Shown: positions 1-13,190, counted from the first letter of the stretch. The stretch: DNA of 64,000 nucleotides from Bathymodiolus brooksi (GCA_963680875.1 OY804585.1:43445414-43509413), one strand, 5' to 3'. The notes: generated by a model not told the origin, from the sequence alone. A program made the numbers and translations.

Positions 1-3000
1 AAACGTGTCTACCTCGGAATTAGGATAATATGTCCGAGTGGAGAAACGTGTCTACCTCGGAATTAGGATACGATGTACGAGTGGAGAAACGTGTCTACCT
101 CAGAATTAGGATAATATGTCCGAGTGGAGAAACGTGTCTACCTCGGAATTAGGATAATATGTCCGAGTGGAGAAAGTGTCTACCTCGTAATTAGGATAAT
201 ATGTCCCAGTGGAGAAATGTGTCTACCTCGGAATTAGGATACTATGTCTGAGTGGAGAAACGTGTCTACCTCGGAATTAGGATAATGTGTCCGAGTGGAG
301 AAATGTGTCTACCTCGGAATGAGGATAATATGTCCGAGTGGAGAAACGTGTCTACCTCGGAATTAAGATAATATGTCTGAGTGGAGAAACGTGTCTACCT
401 CGGAATTAGGATAATATGTCCGTGTGGAGAAACGTGTCTACTTCGGAAATAAGATAATATGTCCGAGTGGAGAAACGTGTCTACCTCGGAATTAGGATAA
501 TATGTCCCAGTGGAGAAACGTGTTTACCTCGGAATTAGGATAATATGTCCCAGTGGAGAAACGCGACTACCTCAGAATTAGGATACTATGTCCGAGTGGA
601 GAAACGTGTGTACCTCGGAATTAGGATAATATGTCCCAGTGGAGAAACGTGTCTACCTCGGAATTAGGATAATATGTCCGAGTGGAGAAATGTGTCTACC
701 TCGGAATTAGGATACTATTTCCGAGTGGAGAAACGTGTCTACCTCGGAATTAGGATAATATGTCTAAGTGGAGAAACGTGTCTACCTCGGAATTAGGATA
801 ATATGTCCCAGTGGAGAAACGTGTCTACCTCAGAATTAGGATAATATGTCCGAGTGGAGAAACGTGTCTACCTCGGAATTAGGATAATATGTCCGAGTGG
901 AGAACCGTGTCTACCTCGGAATTAGGATAATATGTCTAAGTGGAGAAACGTGTCTACCTCGGAATTAGAATAATATGTCCCAGTGGAGAAACGTGTCTAC
1001 CTCGGAATTAGGATAATATGTCCGAGTGGAGAAACGTGTCTACCTCGGAATTAGGATACTATGTCCGAGTGGAGAAACGTGTGTACCTCGGAATTAGGAT
1101 AATATGTCCGAGTGGAGAAACGTGTCTACCTCGGAATTAGGATACTATGTACGATTGGAGAAACGTGTCTACCTCAGAATTAGGATAATATGCCCGAGTG
1201 GAGAAACGTGTCTACCTCGGAATTAGGATAATATGTCCGAGTGGAGAAAGTGTCTACCTCGTAATTAGGATAATATGTCCTAGTGGAGAAATGTGTCTAC
1301 CTCGGAATTAGGATACTATGTCTGAGTGGAGAAACGTGTCTACCTCGGAATTAGGATAATGTGTCCGAGTGGAGAAATGTGTCTACCTCGGAATGAGGAT
1401 AATATGTCCGAGTGGAGAAACGTGTCTACCTCGGAATTAAGATAATATGTCTGAATGGAGAAACGTGTCTACCTCGGAATTAGGATACTATGTCCGTGTG
1501 GAGAAACGTGTCTACTTCGGAAATAAGATAATATGTCCGAGTGGAGAAACGTGTCTACCTCGGAATTAGGATAATATGTCCCAGTGGAGAAACGTGTTTA
1601 CCTCGGAATTAGGATACTATGTCCGGGTGGAGAAACGTGTGTACCTCGGAATTAGGATAATATGTCCCAGCGGAGAAACGTCTCTACCTCGGAAATAGGA
1701 TAATATGTCCCAGTGGAGAAACGTGTCTACCTCGGAATTAGGATACTATGTCCGAGTGGAGAAACGTGTCTACCTCAGAATTAGGATAATATGTCCGAGT
1801 GGAGAAACGTGTCTACCTCGGAATTAGGATAATATGTCCGAGTGGAGAAACGTGTCTACCTCGGAATTAGGATAATATTTCCCAGTGGAGAAACGTGTCT
1901 ACCTCGGAATTAGGATAATATGTCCGAGTGGAGAAACGTGTCTACCTCGGAATTAGGATAATATGTCCGATTGGAGAAACGTGTCTACCTCGGAATTAGG
2001 ATAATATGTCCCAGTGGAGAAACGTGTCTACCTCGGAAATAAGATAATATGTCCGAGTGGAGAAACGTGTCTACCTCGGAATTAGGATAATATGTCCGAG
2101 TGGAGAAACGTGTCTACCTCGGAATTAGGATAATATGTCCAAGTGGAGAAACGTGTCTACCTCAGAATTAGGATACTATGTCCGAGTGGAGAAACGTGTG
2201 TACCTCGGAATTAGGATAATATGTCCCAGTGGAGAAACGTGTCTACCTCGGAATTAGGATAATATGTCCGAGTGGAGAAACGTGTCTACCTCGGAATTAG
2301 GATACGATGTACGAGTGGAGAAACGTGTCTACCTCAGAATTAGGATAATATGTCCGAGTGGAGAAACGTGTCTACCTCGGAATTAGGAAAATATGTCTGA
2401 GTGGAGAAACGTGTCTACCTCGGAATTAGCATAATATGTTCCAGTGGAGAAACGTGTCTACCTCGGAATTAGGATAATATGTCTAAGTGGAGAAACGTGT
2501 CTACCTCGGAATTAGGATAATATGTCCGAGTGGAGAAAGTGTCTAACTCGTAATTAGGATAATATGTCCCAGTGGAGAAATGTGTCTACCTCGGAATTAG
2601 GATACTATGTCCGAGTGGAGAAACGTGTCTACTTCGGAAATAAGATAATATGTCCGAGTGGAGAAACGTGTCTACCTCGGAATTAGGATAATATGTCCCA
2701 GTGGAGAAACGTGTTTACCTCGGAATTAGGATAATATGTCCCAGTGGAGAAACGTGTCTACCTCGGAATTAGGATAATGTGTCCGAGTGGAGAAACGTGT
2801 CTACCTCGGAATTAGGATACTATGTCCGAGTGGAGAAACGTGTCTACCTCGGAATTAGGATAATATGTCCGAGTGGAGAAACGTGTCTACCTCGGAATTA
2901 GAATAATATGTCCCAGTGGAGAAACGTGTCTACCTCGGAATTAGGATAATATGTCTAAGTGGAGAAACGTGTCTACCTCAGAATTAGGATAATATGTCCG

Positions 3001-3120
3001 AGTGGATAAACGTGTCTACCTCGGAATTAGGATAATATGTCCGAGTGGAGAAACGTGTCTACCTCGGAATTAGGATAATATGTCTAAGTGGAGAAACGTG
3101 TCTACCTCGGAATTAGAATA
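1..3120 (+). repeat. Left-edge block with a 1,074-bp tandem repeat
   Basis: Mostly 'gtccgag' monomers mixed with 'gtcccag', 'gtctaag' and 'gatactatg' variants. Bases 1 to about 540 recur at about 1,075-1,615. The 42-bp monomer with aaagtgtc followed by ctcgtaatt sits near 173 and 1,247, and the variants after it come in the same order. The 1,074-bp step is 25 monomers minus one base. A rare gatacgatg variant occurs at 67 and 2,301, where further similarity is only partial. The arrangement is less regular than to the right. No gene, RNA or mobile element is visible. Confidence 0.8.
13..38. repeat. Inverted repeat inside the monomer (potential hairpin), first example
   Basis: The dominant left-hand monomer contains ctcgga at 13-18 and its exact reverse complement tccgag at 33-38, separated by a 14-base AT-rich loop. 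This 6-bp stem recurs in every monomer that keeps both halves. Monomers with the common G36 to C change (tcccag) lose the C15-G36 pair. Those with G16 to A or C35 to T lose the G16-C35 pair. Whether the hairpin forms in DNA or RNA is inference. Only the symmetry is seen. Confidence 0.75.
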
Positions 3121-5955
3121 ATATGTCCCAGTGAAGAAATGTGTCTACCTCGGAATTAGGATACTATGTCTGAGTGGAGAAACGTGTCTACCTCGGAATT
3201 AGGATAATGTGTCCGAGTGGAGAAACGTGTCTACCTCGGAATGAGGATAATATGTCCGAGTGGAGAAACGTGTCTACCTCGGAATTAGGATAATATGCCC
3301 GAGTGGAGAAACGTGTCTTCCTCGGAATTAGGATAATATGTCCGAGTGGAGAAACGTGTCTTCCTCGGAATTAGGATAATATGTCCCAGTAGAGAAACGT
3401 GTCTATTTCGGAAATAAGATAATATGTCCCAGTGGAGAAACGTGTCTACCTCGGAATTAGGATAATATGTCCGAGTGGAGAAACGTGTCTACCTCGGAAT
3501 TAGGATACTATGTCCGAGTGGAGAAACGTGTGTACCTCGGAATTAGGATAATATGTCCGAGTGGAGAAACGTGTCTACCTCGGAATTAGGATACTATGTA
3601 CGATTGGAGAAACGTGTCTACCTCAGAATTAGGATAATATGTCCGAGTGGAGAAACGTGTCTACCTCGGAATTAGGATAATATGTCCGAGTGGAGAAAGT
3701 GTCTACCTCGTAATTAGGATAATATGTCCCAGTGGAGAAATGTGTCTACCTCGGAATTAGGATACTATGTCTGAGTGGAGAAACGTGTCTACCTCGGAAT
3801 TAGGATAATGTGTCCGAGTGGAGAAATGTGTCTACCTCGGAATGAGGATAATATGTCCGAGTGGAGAAACGTGTCTACCTCGGAATTAAGATAATATGTC
3901 TGAGTGGAGAAACGTGTCTACCTCGGAATTAGGATACTATGTCTGTGTGGAGAAACGTGTCTACTTCGGAAATAAGATAATATGTCCGAGTGGAGAAACG
4001 TGTCTACCTCGGAATTAGGATAATATGTCCCAGTGGAGAAACGTGTTTACCTCGGAATTAGGATAATATGTCCCAGTGGAGAAACGTGACTACCTCAGAA
4101 TTAGGATACTATGTCCGAGTGGAGAAACGTGTGTACCTCGGAATTAGGATAATATGTCCCAGTGGAGAAACGTGTCTACCTCGGAATTAGGATAATATGT
4201 CCGAGTGGAGAAATGTGTCTACCTCGGAATTAGGATACTATTTCCGAGTGGAGAAACCTGTCTACCTCGGAATTAGGATAATATGTCTAAGTGGAGAAAC
4301 GTGTCTACCTCGGAATTAGGATAATATGTCCGAGTGGATAAACGTGTCTACCTCAGAATTAGGATAATATGTCCGAGTGGAGAAACGTGTCTACCTCGGA
4401 ATTAGGATAATATGTCCGAGTGGAGAACCGTGTCTACCTCGGAATTAGGATAATATGTCTAAGTGGAGAAACGTGTCTACCTCGGAATTAGAATAATATG
4501 TCCCAGTGGAGAAACGTGTCTACTTCGGAAATAAGATAATATGTCCCAGTGGAGAAACGTGTCTACCTCGGAATTAGGATAATATGTCCGAGTGGAGAAA
4601 CGTGTCTACCTCGGAATTAGGATACTATGTCCGAGTGGAGAAACGTGTGTACCTCGGAATTAGGATAATATGTCCGAGTGGAGAAACGTGTCTACCTCGG
4701 AATTAGGATACTATGTACGATTGGAGAAACGTGTCTACCTCAGAATTAGGATAATATGCCCGAGTGGAGAAACGTGTCTACCTCGGAATTAGGATAATAT
4801 GTCCGAGTGGAGAAAGTGTCTACCTCGTAATTAGGATAATATGTCCCAGTGGAGAAATGTGTCTACCTCGGAATTAGGATACTATGTCTGAGTGGAGAAA
4901 CGTGTCTACCTCGGGATTAGGATAATGTGTCCGAGTGGAGAAATGTGTCTACCTCGGAATGAGGATAATATGTCCGAGTGGAGAAACGTGTCTACCTCGG
5001 AATTAAGATAATATGTCTGAGTGGAGAAACGTGTCTACCTCGGAATTAGGATACTATGTCCGTGTGGAGAAACGTGTCTACTTCGGAAATAAGATAATAT
5101 GTCCGAGTGGAGAAACGTGTCTACCTCGGAATTAGGATAATATGTCCCAGTGGAGAAACGTGTTTACCTCGGAATTAGGATAATATGTCCCAGTGGAGAA
5201 ACGTGACTACCTCAGAATTAGGATACTTTGTCCGAGTGGAAAAACGTGTGTACCTCGGAATTAGGATAATATGTCCCAGTGGAGAAACGTGTCTACCTCG
5301 GAATTAGGATAATATGTCCGAGTGGAGAAATGTGTCTACCTCCGAATTAGGATACTATTTCCGAGTGGAGAAACGTGTCTACCTCGGAATTAGGATAATA
5401 TGTCTAAGTGGAGAAACGTGTCTACCTCGGAATTAGGATAATATGTCCCAGTGGAGAAACGTGTCTACCTCAGAATTAGGATAATATGTCCGAGTGGAGA
5501 AACGTGTCTACCTCGGAATTAGGATAATATGTCCGAGTGGAGAACCGTGTCTACCTCGGAATTAGGATAATATGTCTAAGTGGAGAAACGTGTCTACCTC
5601 GGAATTAGAATAATATGTCCCAGTGGAGAAACGTGTCTACCTCGGAATTAGGATAATATGTCCGAGTGGAAAAAGTGTCTACCTCGGAATTAGGATAATA
5701 TGTCCCAGTGAAGAAATGTGTCTACCTCGGAATTAGGATACTATGTCTGAGTGGAGAAACGTGTCTACCTCGGAATTAGGATAATGTGTCCGAGTGGAGA
5801 AACGTGTCTACCTCGGAATGAGGATAATATGTCCGAGTGGAGAAACGTGTCTTCCTCGGAATTAGGATACTATGTCCGAGTGGAGAAACGTGTCTACCTC
5901 GGAATTAGAATAATATGTCCCAGTGGAGAAACGTGTCTACCTCGGAATTAGGATA
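3121..5955 (+). repeat. 66-monomer higher-order repeat, copy 1
   Basis: First clear copy of an HOR of about 2,836 bp (66 x 43 minus 2). Markers recur at a constant offset: gtgaagaaat at 3,131 and 5,966, the ggaaataag monomer near 3,406 and 6,242, and the 42-bp ctcgtaatt monomer near 3,693 and 6,530. Each copy holds two ctcgtaatt markers about 1,118 bp apart (26 monomers), leaving about 40 monomers to the next copy. The HOR therefore looks like a 26-mer plus a related 40-mer. Boundaries are arbitrary within one period. One copy-specific change is C13 to T plus G40 to A near 3,390-3,410. Confidence 0.85.
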
Positions 5956-8790
5956 ATATGTCCCAGTGAAGAAATGTGTCTACCTCGGAATTAGGATACT
6001 ATGTCTGAGTGGAGAAACGTGTCTACCTCGGGATTAGGATAATGTGTCCGAGTGGAGAAACGTGTCTACCTCGGAATGAGGATAATATGTCCGAGTGGAG
6101 AAACGTGTCTACCTCGGAATTAGGATAATATGCCCGAGTGGAGAAACGTGTCTTCCTCGGAATTAGGATAATATGTCCGAGTGGAGAAACGTGTCTTCCT
6201 CGGAATTAGGATAATATGTCCCAGTGGAGAAACGTGTCTACTTCGGAAATAAGATAATATGTCCCAGTGGAGAAACGTGTCTACCTCGGAATTAGGATAA
6301 TATGTCCGAGTGGAGAAACGTGTCTACCTCGGAATTAGGATACTATGTCCGAGTGGAGAAACGTGTGTACCTCGGAATTAGGATAATATGTCCGAGTGGA
6401 GAAACGTGTCTACCTCGGAATTAGGATACTATGTACGATTGGAGAAACGTGTCTACCTCAGAATTAGGATAATATGTCCGAGTGGAGAAACGTGTCTACC
6501 TCGGAATTAGGATAATATGTCCGAGTGGAGAAAGTGTCTACCTCGTAATTAGGATAATATGTCCCAGTGGAGAAATGTGTCTACCTCGGAATTAGGATAC
6601 TATGTCTGAGTGGAGAAACGTGTCTACCTCGGAATTAGGATAATGTGTCCGAGTGGAGAAATGTGTCTACCTCGGAATGAGGATAATATGTCCGAGTGGA
6701 GAAACGTGTCTACTTCGGAATTAAGATAATATGTCTGAGTGGAGAAACGTGTCTACCTCGGAATTAGGATACTATGTCCGTGTGGAGAAACGTGTCTACT
6801 TCGGAAATAAGATAATATGTCCGAGTGGAGAAACGTGTCTACCTCGGAATTAGGATAATATGTCCCAGTGGAGAAACGTGTTTACCTCGGAATTAGGATA
6901 ATATGTCCCAGTGGAGAAACGTGACTACCTCAGAATTAGGATACTATGTCCGAGTGGAGAAACGTGTGTACCTCGGAATTAGGATAATATGTCCCAGTGG
7001 AGAAACGTGTCTACCTCGGAATTAGGATAATATGTCCGAGTGGAGAAATGTGTCTACCTCGGAATTAGGATACTATTTCCGAGTGGAGAAACGTGTCTAC
7101 CTGGGAATTAGGATAATATGTCTAAGTGGAGAAACGTGTCTACCTCGGAATTAGGATAATATGTCCCAGTGGAGAAACGTGTCTACCTCAGAATTAGGAT
7201 AATATGTCCGAGTGGAGAAACGTGTCTACCTCGGAATTAGGATAATATGTCCGAGTGGAGAACCGTGTCTACCTCGGAATTAGGATAATATGTCTAAGTG
7301 GAGAAACGTGTCTACCTCGGAATTAGAATAATATGTCCCAGTGGAGAAACGTGTCTACTTCGGAAATAAGATAATATGTCCCAGTGGAGAAACGTGTCTA
7401 CCTCGGAATTAGGATAATATGTCCGAGTGGAGAAACGTGTCTACCTCGGAATTAGGATACTATGTCCGAGTGGAGAAACGTGTGTACCTCGGAATTAGGA
7501 TAATATGTCCGAGTGGAGAAACGTGTCTACCTCGGAATTAGGATACTATGTACGATTGGAGAAACGTGTCTACCTCAGAATTAGGATAATATGCCCGAGT
7601 GGAGAAACGTGTCTACCTCGGAATTAGGATAATATGTCCGAGTGGAGAAAGTGTCTACCTCGTAATTAGGATAATATGTCCCAGTGGAGAAATGTGTCTA
7701 CCTCGGAATTAGGATACTATGTCTGAGTGGAGAAACGTGTCTACCTCGGGATTAGGATAATGTGTCCGAGTGGAGAAATGTGTCTACCTCGGAATGAGGA
7801 TAATATGTCCGAGTGGAGAAACGTGTCTACCTCGGAATTAAGATAATATGTCTGAGTGGAGAAACGTGTCTACCTCGGAATTAGGATACTATGTCCGTGT
7901 GGAGAAACGTGTCTACTTCGGAAATAAGATAATATGTCCGAGTGGAGAAACGTGTCTACCTCGGAATTAGGATAATATGTCCCAGTGGAGAAACGTGTTT
8001 ACCTCGGAATTAGGATAATATGTCCCAGTGGAGAAACGTGACTACCTCAGAATTAGGATACTATGTCCGAGTGGAAAAACGTGTGTACCTCGGAATTAGG
8101 ATAATATGTCCCAGTGGAGAAACGTGTCTACCTCGGAATTAGGATAATATGTCCGAGTGGAGAAATGTGTCTACCTCCGAATTAGGATACTATTTCCGAG
8201 TGGAGAAACGTGTCTACCTCGGAATTAGGATAATATGTCTAAGTGGAGAAACGTGTCTACCTCGGAATTAGGATAATATGTCCCAGTGGAGAAACGTGTC
8301 TACCTCAGAATTAGGATAATATGTCCGAGTGGAGAAACGTGTCTACCTCGGAATTAGGATAATATGTCCGAGTGGAGAACCGTGTCTACCTCGGAATTAG
8401 GATAATATGTCTAAGTGGAGAAACGTGTCTACCTCGGAATTAGAATAATATGTCCCAGTGGAGAAACGTGTCTACCTCGGAATTAGGATAATATGTCCGA
8501 GTGGAAAAAGTGTCTACCTCGGAATTAGGATAATATGTCCCAGTGAAGAAATGTGTCTACCTCGGAATTAGGATACTATGTCTGAGTGGAGAAACGTGTC
8601 TACCTCGGAATTAGGATAATGTGTCCGAGTGGAGAAACGTGTCTACCTCGGAATGAGGATAATATGTCCGAGTGGAGAAACGTGTCTTCCTCGGAATTAG
8701 GATAATATGTCCGAGTGGAGAAACGTGTCTACCTCGGAATTAGAATAATATGTCCCAGTGGAGAAACGTGTCTACCTCGGAATTAGGATA
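5956..8790 (+). repeat. 66-monomer higher-order repeat, copy 2
   Basis: Second copy of the 2.84-kb HOR. Its ctcgtaatt markers lie near 6,530 and 7,648, repeating the 1,118-bp spacing of copy 1. Order and spacing of gcccgag, gtgactacctcag, gatactatttcc and gtctaag monomers match copy 1 at an offset of 2,835-2,836 bp. One local difference affects reading frames: the monomer at about 5,868 has gatactatg, while its equivalent near 8,700 has gataatatg, which restores a stop codon. Confidence 0.85.
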
Positions 8791-11214
8791 ATATGTCCCA
8801 GTGAAGAAATGTGTCTACCTCGGAATTAGGATACTATGTCTGAGTGGAGAAACGTGTCTACCTCGGGATTAGGATAATGTGTCCGAGTGGAGAAACGTGT
8901 CTACCTCGGAATGAGGATAATATGTCCGAGTGGAGAAACGTGTCTACCTCGGAATTAGGATAATATGCCCGAGTGGAGAAACGTGTCTTCCTCGGAATTA
9001 GGATAATATGTCCGAGTGGAGAAACGTGTCTTCCTCGGAATTAGGATAATATGTCCCAGTGGAGAAACGTGTCTACTTCGGAAATAAGATAATATGTCCC
9101 AGTGGAGAAACGTGTCTACCTCGGAATTAGGATAATATGTCCGAGTGGAGAAACGTGTCTACCTCGGAATTAGGATACTATGTCCGAGTGGAGAAACGTG
9201 TGTACCTCGGAATTAGGATAATATGTCCGAGTGGAGAAACGTGTCTACCTCGGAATTAGGATACTATGTACGATTGGAGAAACGTGTCTACCTCAGAATT
9301 AGGATAATATGTCCAAGTGGAGAAACGTGTCTACCTCGGAATTAGGATAATATGTCCGAGTGGAGAAAGTGTCTACCTCGTAATTAGGATAATATGTCCC
9401 AGTGGAGAAATGTGTCTACCTCGGAATTAGGATAATGTGTCCGAGTGGAGAAATGTGTCTACCTCGGAATGAGGATAATATGTCCGAGTGGAGAAACGTG
9501 TCTACCTCGGAATTAAGATAATATGTCTGAGTGGAGAAACGTGTCTACCTCGGAATTAGGATAATGTGTCCGAGTGGAGAAATGTGTCTACCTCGGAATG
9601 AGGATAATATGTCCGAGTGGAGAAACGTGTCTACCTCGGAATTAAGATAATATGTCTGAGTGGAGAAACGTGTCTACCTCGGAATTAGGATACTATGTCC
9701 GTGTGGAGAAACGTGTCTACTTCGGAAATAAGATAATATGTCCGAGTGGAGAAACGTGTCTACCTCGGAATTAGGATAATATGTCCCAGTGGAGAAACGT
9801 GTTTACCTCGGAATTAGGATAATATGTCCCAGTGGAGAAACGTGACTACCTCAGAATTAGGATACTATGTCCGAGTGGAGAAACGTGTGTACCTCGGAAT
9901 TAGGATAATATGTCCCAGTGGAGAAACGTGTCTACCTCGGAATAAGGATAATATGTCCGAGTGGAGAAATGTGTCTACCTCGGAATTATGATACTATTTC
10001 CGAGTGGAGAAACGTGTCTACCTCGGAATTAGGATAATATGTCTAAGTGGAGAAACGTGTCTACCTCGGAATTAGGATAATATGTCCCAGTGGAGAAACG
10101 TGTCTACCTCAGAATTAGGATAATATGTCCGAGTGGAGAAACGTGTCTACCTCGGAATTAGGATAATATGTCCGAGTGGAGAACCGTGTCTACCTCGGAA
10201 TTAGGATAATATGTCTAAGTGGAGAAACGTGTCTACCTCGGAATTAGAATAATATGTCCCAGTGGAGAAACGTGTCTACTTCGGAAATAAGATAATATGT
10301 CCCAGTGGAGAAACGTGTCTACCTCGGAATTAGGATAATATGTCCGAGTGGAGAAACGTGTCTACCTCGGAATTAGGATAATGTGTCCGAGTGGAGAAAT
10401 GTGTCTACCTCGGAATGAGGATAATATGTCCGAGTGGAGAAACGTGTCTACCTCGGAATTAAGATAATATGTCTGAGTGGAGAAACGTGTCTACCTCGGA
10501 ATTAGGATACTATGTCCGTGTGGAGAAACGTTTCTACTTCGGAAATAAGATAATATGTCCGAGTGGAGAAACGTGTCTACCTCGGAATTAGGATAATATG
10601 TCCCAGTGGAGAAACGTGTTTACCTCGGAATTAGGATAATATGTCCCAGTGGAGAAACGTGACTACCTCAGAATTAGGATACTATGTCCGAGTGGAAAAA
10701 CGTGTGTACCTCGGAATTAGGATAATATGTCCCAGTGGAGAAACGTGTCTACCTCGGAATTAGGATAATATGTCCGAGTGGAGAAATGTGTCTACCTCGG
10801 AATTAGGATACTATTTCCGAGTGGAGAAACGTGTCTACCTCGGAATTAGGATAATATGTCTAAGTGGAGAAACGTGTCTACCTCGGAATTAGGATAATAT
10901 GTCCCAGTGGAGAAACGTGTCTACCTCAGAATTAGGATAATATGTCCGAGTGGAGAAACGTGTCTACCTCGGAATTAGGATAATATGACCGAGTGGAGAA
11001 CCGTGTCTACCTCGGAATTAGGATAATATGTCTAAGTGGAGAAACGTGTCTACCTCGGAATTAGAATAATATGTCCCTGTGGAGAAACGTGTCTACCTCG
11101 GAATTAGGATAATATGTCCGAGTGGAAAAAGTGTCTACCTCGGAATTAGGATAATATGTCCCAGTGAAGAAATGTGTCTACCTCGGAATTAGGATACTAT
11201 GTCTGAGTGGAGAA
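8791..11214 (+). repeat. 66-monomer higher-order repeat, rearranged third copy
   Basis: The copy begins like the previous two: gtgaagaaat at 8,801, ggaaataag near 9,081 and ctcgtaatt near 9,365. It then loses the strict order. At least one monomer is missing after about 9,420, a three-monomer block is doubled at 9,431-9,688, and the second half carries a different mix of variants. The next ggaaataag equivalent is at 11,401, about 54 monomers on instead of 66. This looks like the decaying or shuffled edge of the left HOR domain. Confidence 0.7.
9431..9688 (+). repeat. 129-bp (three-monomer) local tandem duplication
   Basis: A three-monomer block begins with gataatgtgt, followed by the aatgagg and ttaagataat variants. 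It occurs at 9,431 and again at 9,560, exactly 129 bp apart. In the two regular HOR copies this trio is single. It is a small, probably young slippage event. Since 129 bp is 43 codons, it leaves all reading phases unchanged. Confidence 0.85.
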
Positions 11215-13190
11215 ACGTGTCTACCTCGGAATTAGGATAATGTGTCCGAGTGGAGAAACGTGTCTACCTCGGAATGAGGATAATATGTCCGAGTGGAGAA
11301 ACGTGTCTTCCTCGGAATTAGGATAATATGTCCGAGTGGAGAAACGTGTCTTCCTCGGAATTAGGATAATATGTCCCAGTGGAGAAACGTGTCTACCTCG
11401 GAAATAAGATAATATGTCCCAGTGGAGAAATGTGTCTACCTCGGAATGAGGATAATATGTCCGAGTGGAGAAACGTGTCTACCTCGGAATTAGGATACTA
11501 TGTCCGAGTGGAGAAACGTGTGTACCTCGGAATTAGGATAATATGTCCGAGTGGAGAAACGTGTCTACCTCGGAATTAGGATACTATGTACGAGTGGAGA
11601 AACGTGCCTACCTCAGAATTAGGATAATATGTCCGAGTAGAGAAACGTGTCTACCTCGGAATTAGGATAATACGTCTGAGTGGAGAAACGTGTCTACCTC
11701 GGAATTAGGATAATATGTCCGAGTGGAGAAACGTGTCTACCTCGGAATTAGGATAATATGTCTCAGTGGAGAAACGTGTCTACCTCGGAATTAGAATAAT
11801 ATGTCCCAGTGGAGAAACGTGTCTACATCGGAATTAGGATACTATATCCGAGTGGAGAAAGTGTCTACCTCGGAATTAGGATAATATGTCCCAGTGGAGA
11901 AATGTGTCTACCTCGGAATTAGGATACTATGTCTGAGTGGAAAAGTGTGTCTAACTCGGAATTAGGATAATGTGTCCGAGTGGAGAAATGTGTCTACCTC
12001 GGAATGAGGATAATATGTCTGAGTGGAGAAATGTGTCTACATCGGAATTAGGATAATATGTCCGAGTGGAGAAACGTGTCTACCTCGGAATTAGTATAAT
12101 ATGTCCGAGTGGAGAAACGTGTCTACCTCGGAATTAGGATAATATGTCCCAGTGGAGAAATGTGTCTACCTCGGAATTAGGATAATATGTCCAAGTGGAG
12201 AAATGTATCTACCTCGGAATTAGGATAATATGTCCCAGTGGTGAAATGTGTCTACCTCGGAATTAGGATAATATGTCCGAGTGGAGAAAGTGTCTACCTC
12301 GGAATTAGGAAAATATGTCCCAGTGGAGAAATGTGTCTACCTGGGAATTAGGATAATATGTCCCAGTGGAGAAACGTGTCTATCTCGGAATTAGGATAAT
12401 ATGTCCCAGTGGAAAAACGTGTATACCTCGGAATTAGGATAATATGTCCCAGTGGAGAAACGTGTCTACCTCGGAATTAGGATAATATGTACCAGTGGAG
12501 AAACGTGTCTACCTCGGAATTAGGATAATATGTCCCAGTGGTGAAATGTGTCTACTTCGGAATTAGGATAATATGTCCGAGTGGAGAAATGTGTCTACCT
12601 CGGAATTAGGATAATATGTCCCAGTGAAGAAACGTGTCTACCTCGGAATTAGGATAATATGTTCCAGTGGAGAAACGTGTCTACTTCGGAATTAGGATAA
12701 TATGTCCCAGTAGAGAAACGTGTCTACCTCGGAATTAGGATAATATGTCCCAGTGGAGAAATATGTCTACCTCGGAATTAGGATAATATGTCCCAGTGGA
12801 GAAATGTGTCTACCTCGGAAATAGGATAATATGTCCGAGTGGAGAAACGTGTCTACCTCGGAATTAGGATAATATGTCCCAGTGGAGAAACGTGTCTACC
12901 TCCGAATTAGGATAATATGTTCGAGTGGAGAAACGTGTCTACCTCGGAATTAGGATAATATGTCCGAGTGGAGAAACGTGTCTACCTCGGAATTAGGATA
13001 ATATGTTCCAGTGGAGAAATGTGTCTACCTCGGAATTAGGATAATATGTCCGAATGGAGAAAGTGTCTACCTCGGAATTAGGAAAATATGTCCCAGTGGA
13101 GAAATGTGTCTACCTGGGAATTAGGATAATATGTCTAAGTGGAGAAACGTGTCTACCTCGGAATTAGAATAATATGTCCCAGTGGAGAAA
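11215..13190 (+). repeat. 1,975-bp tandem unit, copy 1 (transition zone)
   Basis: Block joining the left HOR domain to the 'gtcccag'-rich domain. Markers recur 1,975 bp further on (46 monomers minus 3): atgtacgag with gtgcctacc near 11,587 and 13,562, and the acatcgg monomer at 11,825 and 13,800. From about 12,000 the offset drops to 1,932, showing one monomer lost in the second copy (ggaaaatatg 12,308 to 14,240; gtgtatacc 12,419 to 14,351). The acatcgg marker first appears here and is not seen left of it. Confidence 0.75.

Noticed and set aside
4..9. Transcription-factor-like motifs (ACGTG in every monomer, AGATAA in ttaagataat variants)
   Set aside because: Such short motifs are expected by chance in any 43-bp repeat, and nothing in the window could be their target.
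5751..5951. Open reading frame of 66 codons, + strand
   Set aside because: It starts at GTG, has no ribosome site or composition of its own, and is simply the 43-bp repeat read through three phases. It encodes a 43-residue repeat and depends on two common monomer variants.
11379..11579. Open reading frame of 66 codons, + strand
   Set aside because: Same repeat artefact, GTG start, nearly the same peptide as the one at 5,751. No sign of selection or gene context.
12084..12100. TATAAT-like box in ttagtataat monomers
   Set aside because: It arises from one substitution (G24 to T) copied with its segment. There is no matching upstream element, gene or other promoter context.
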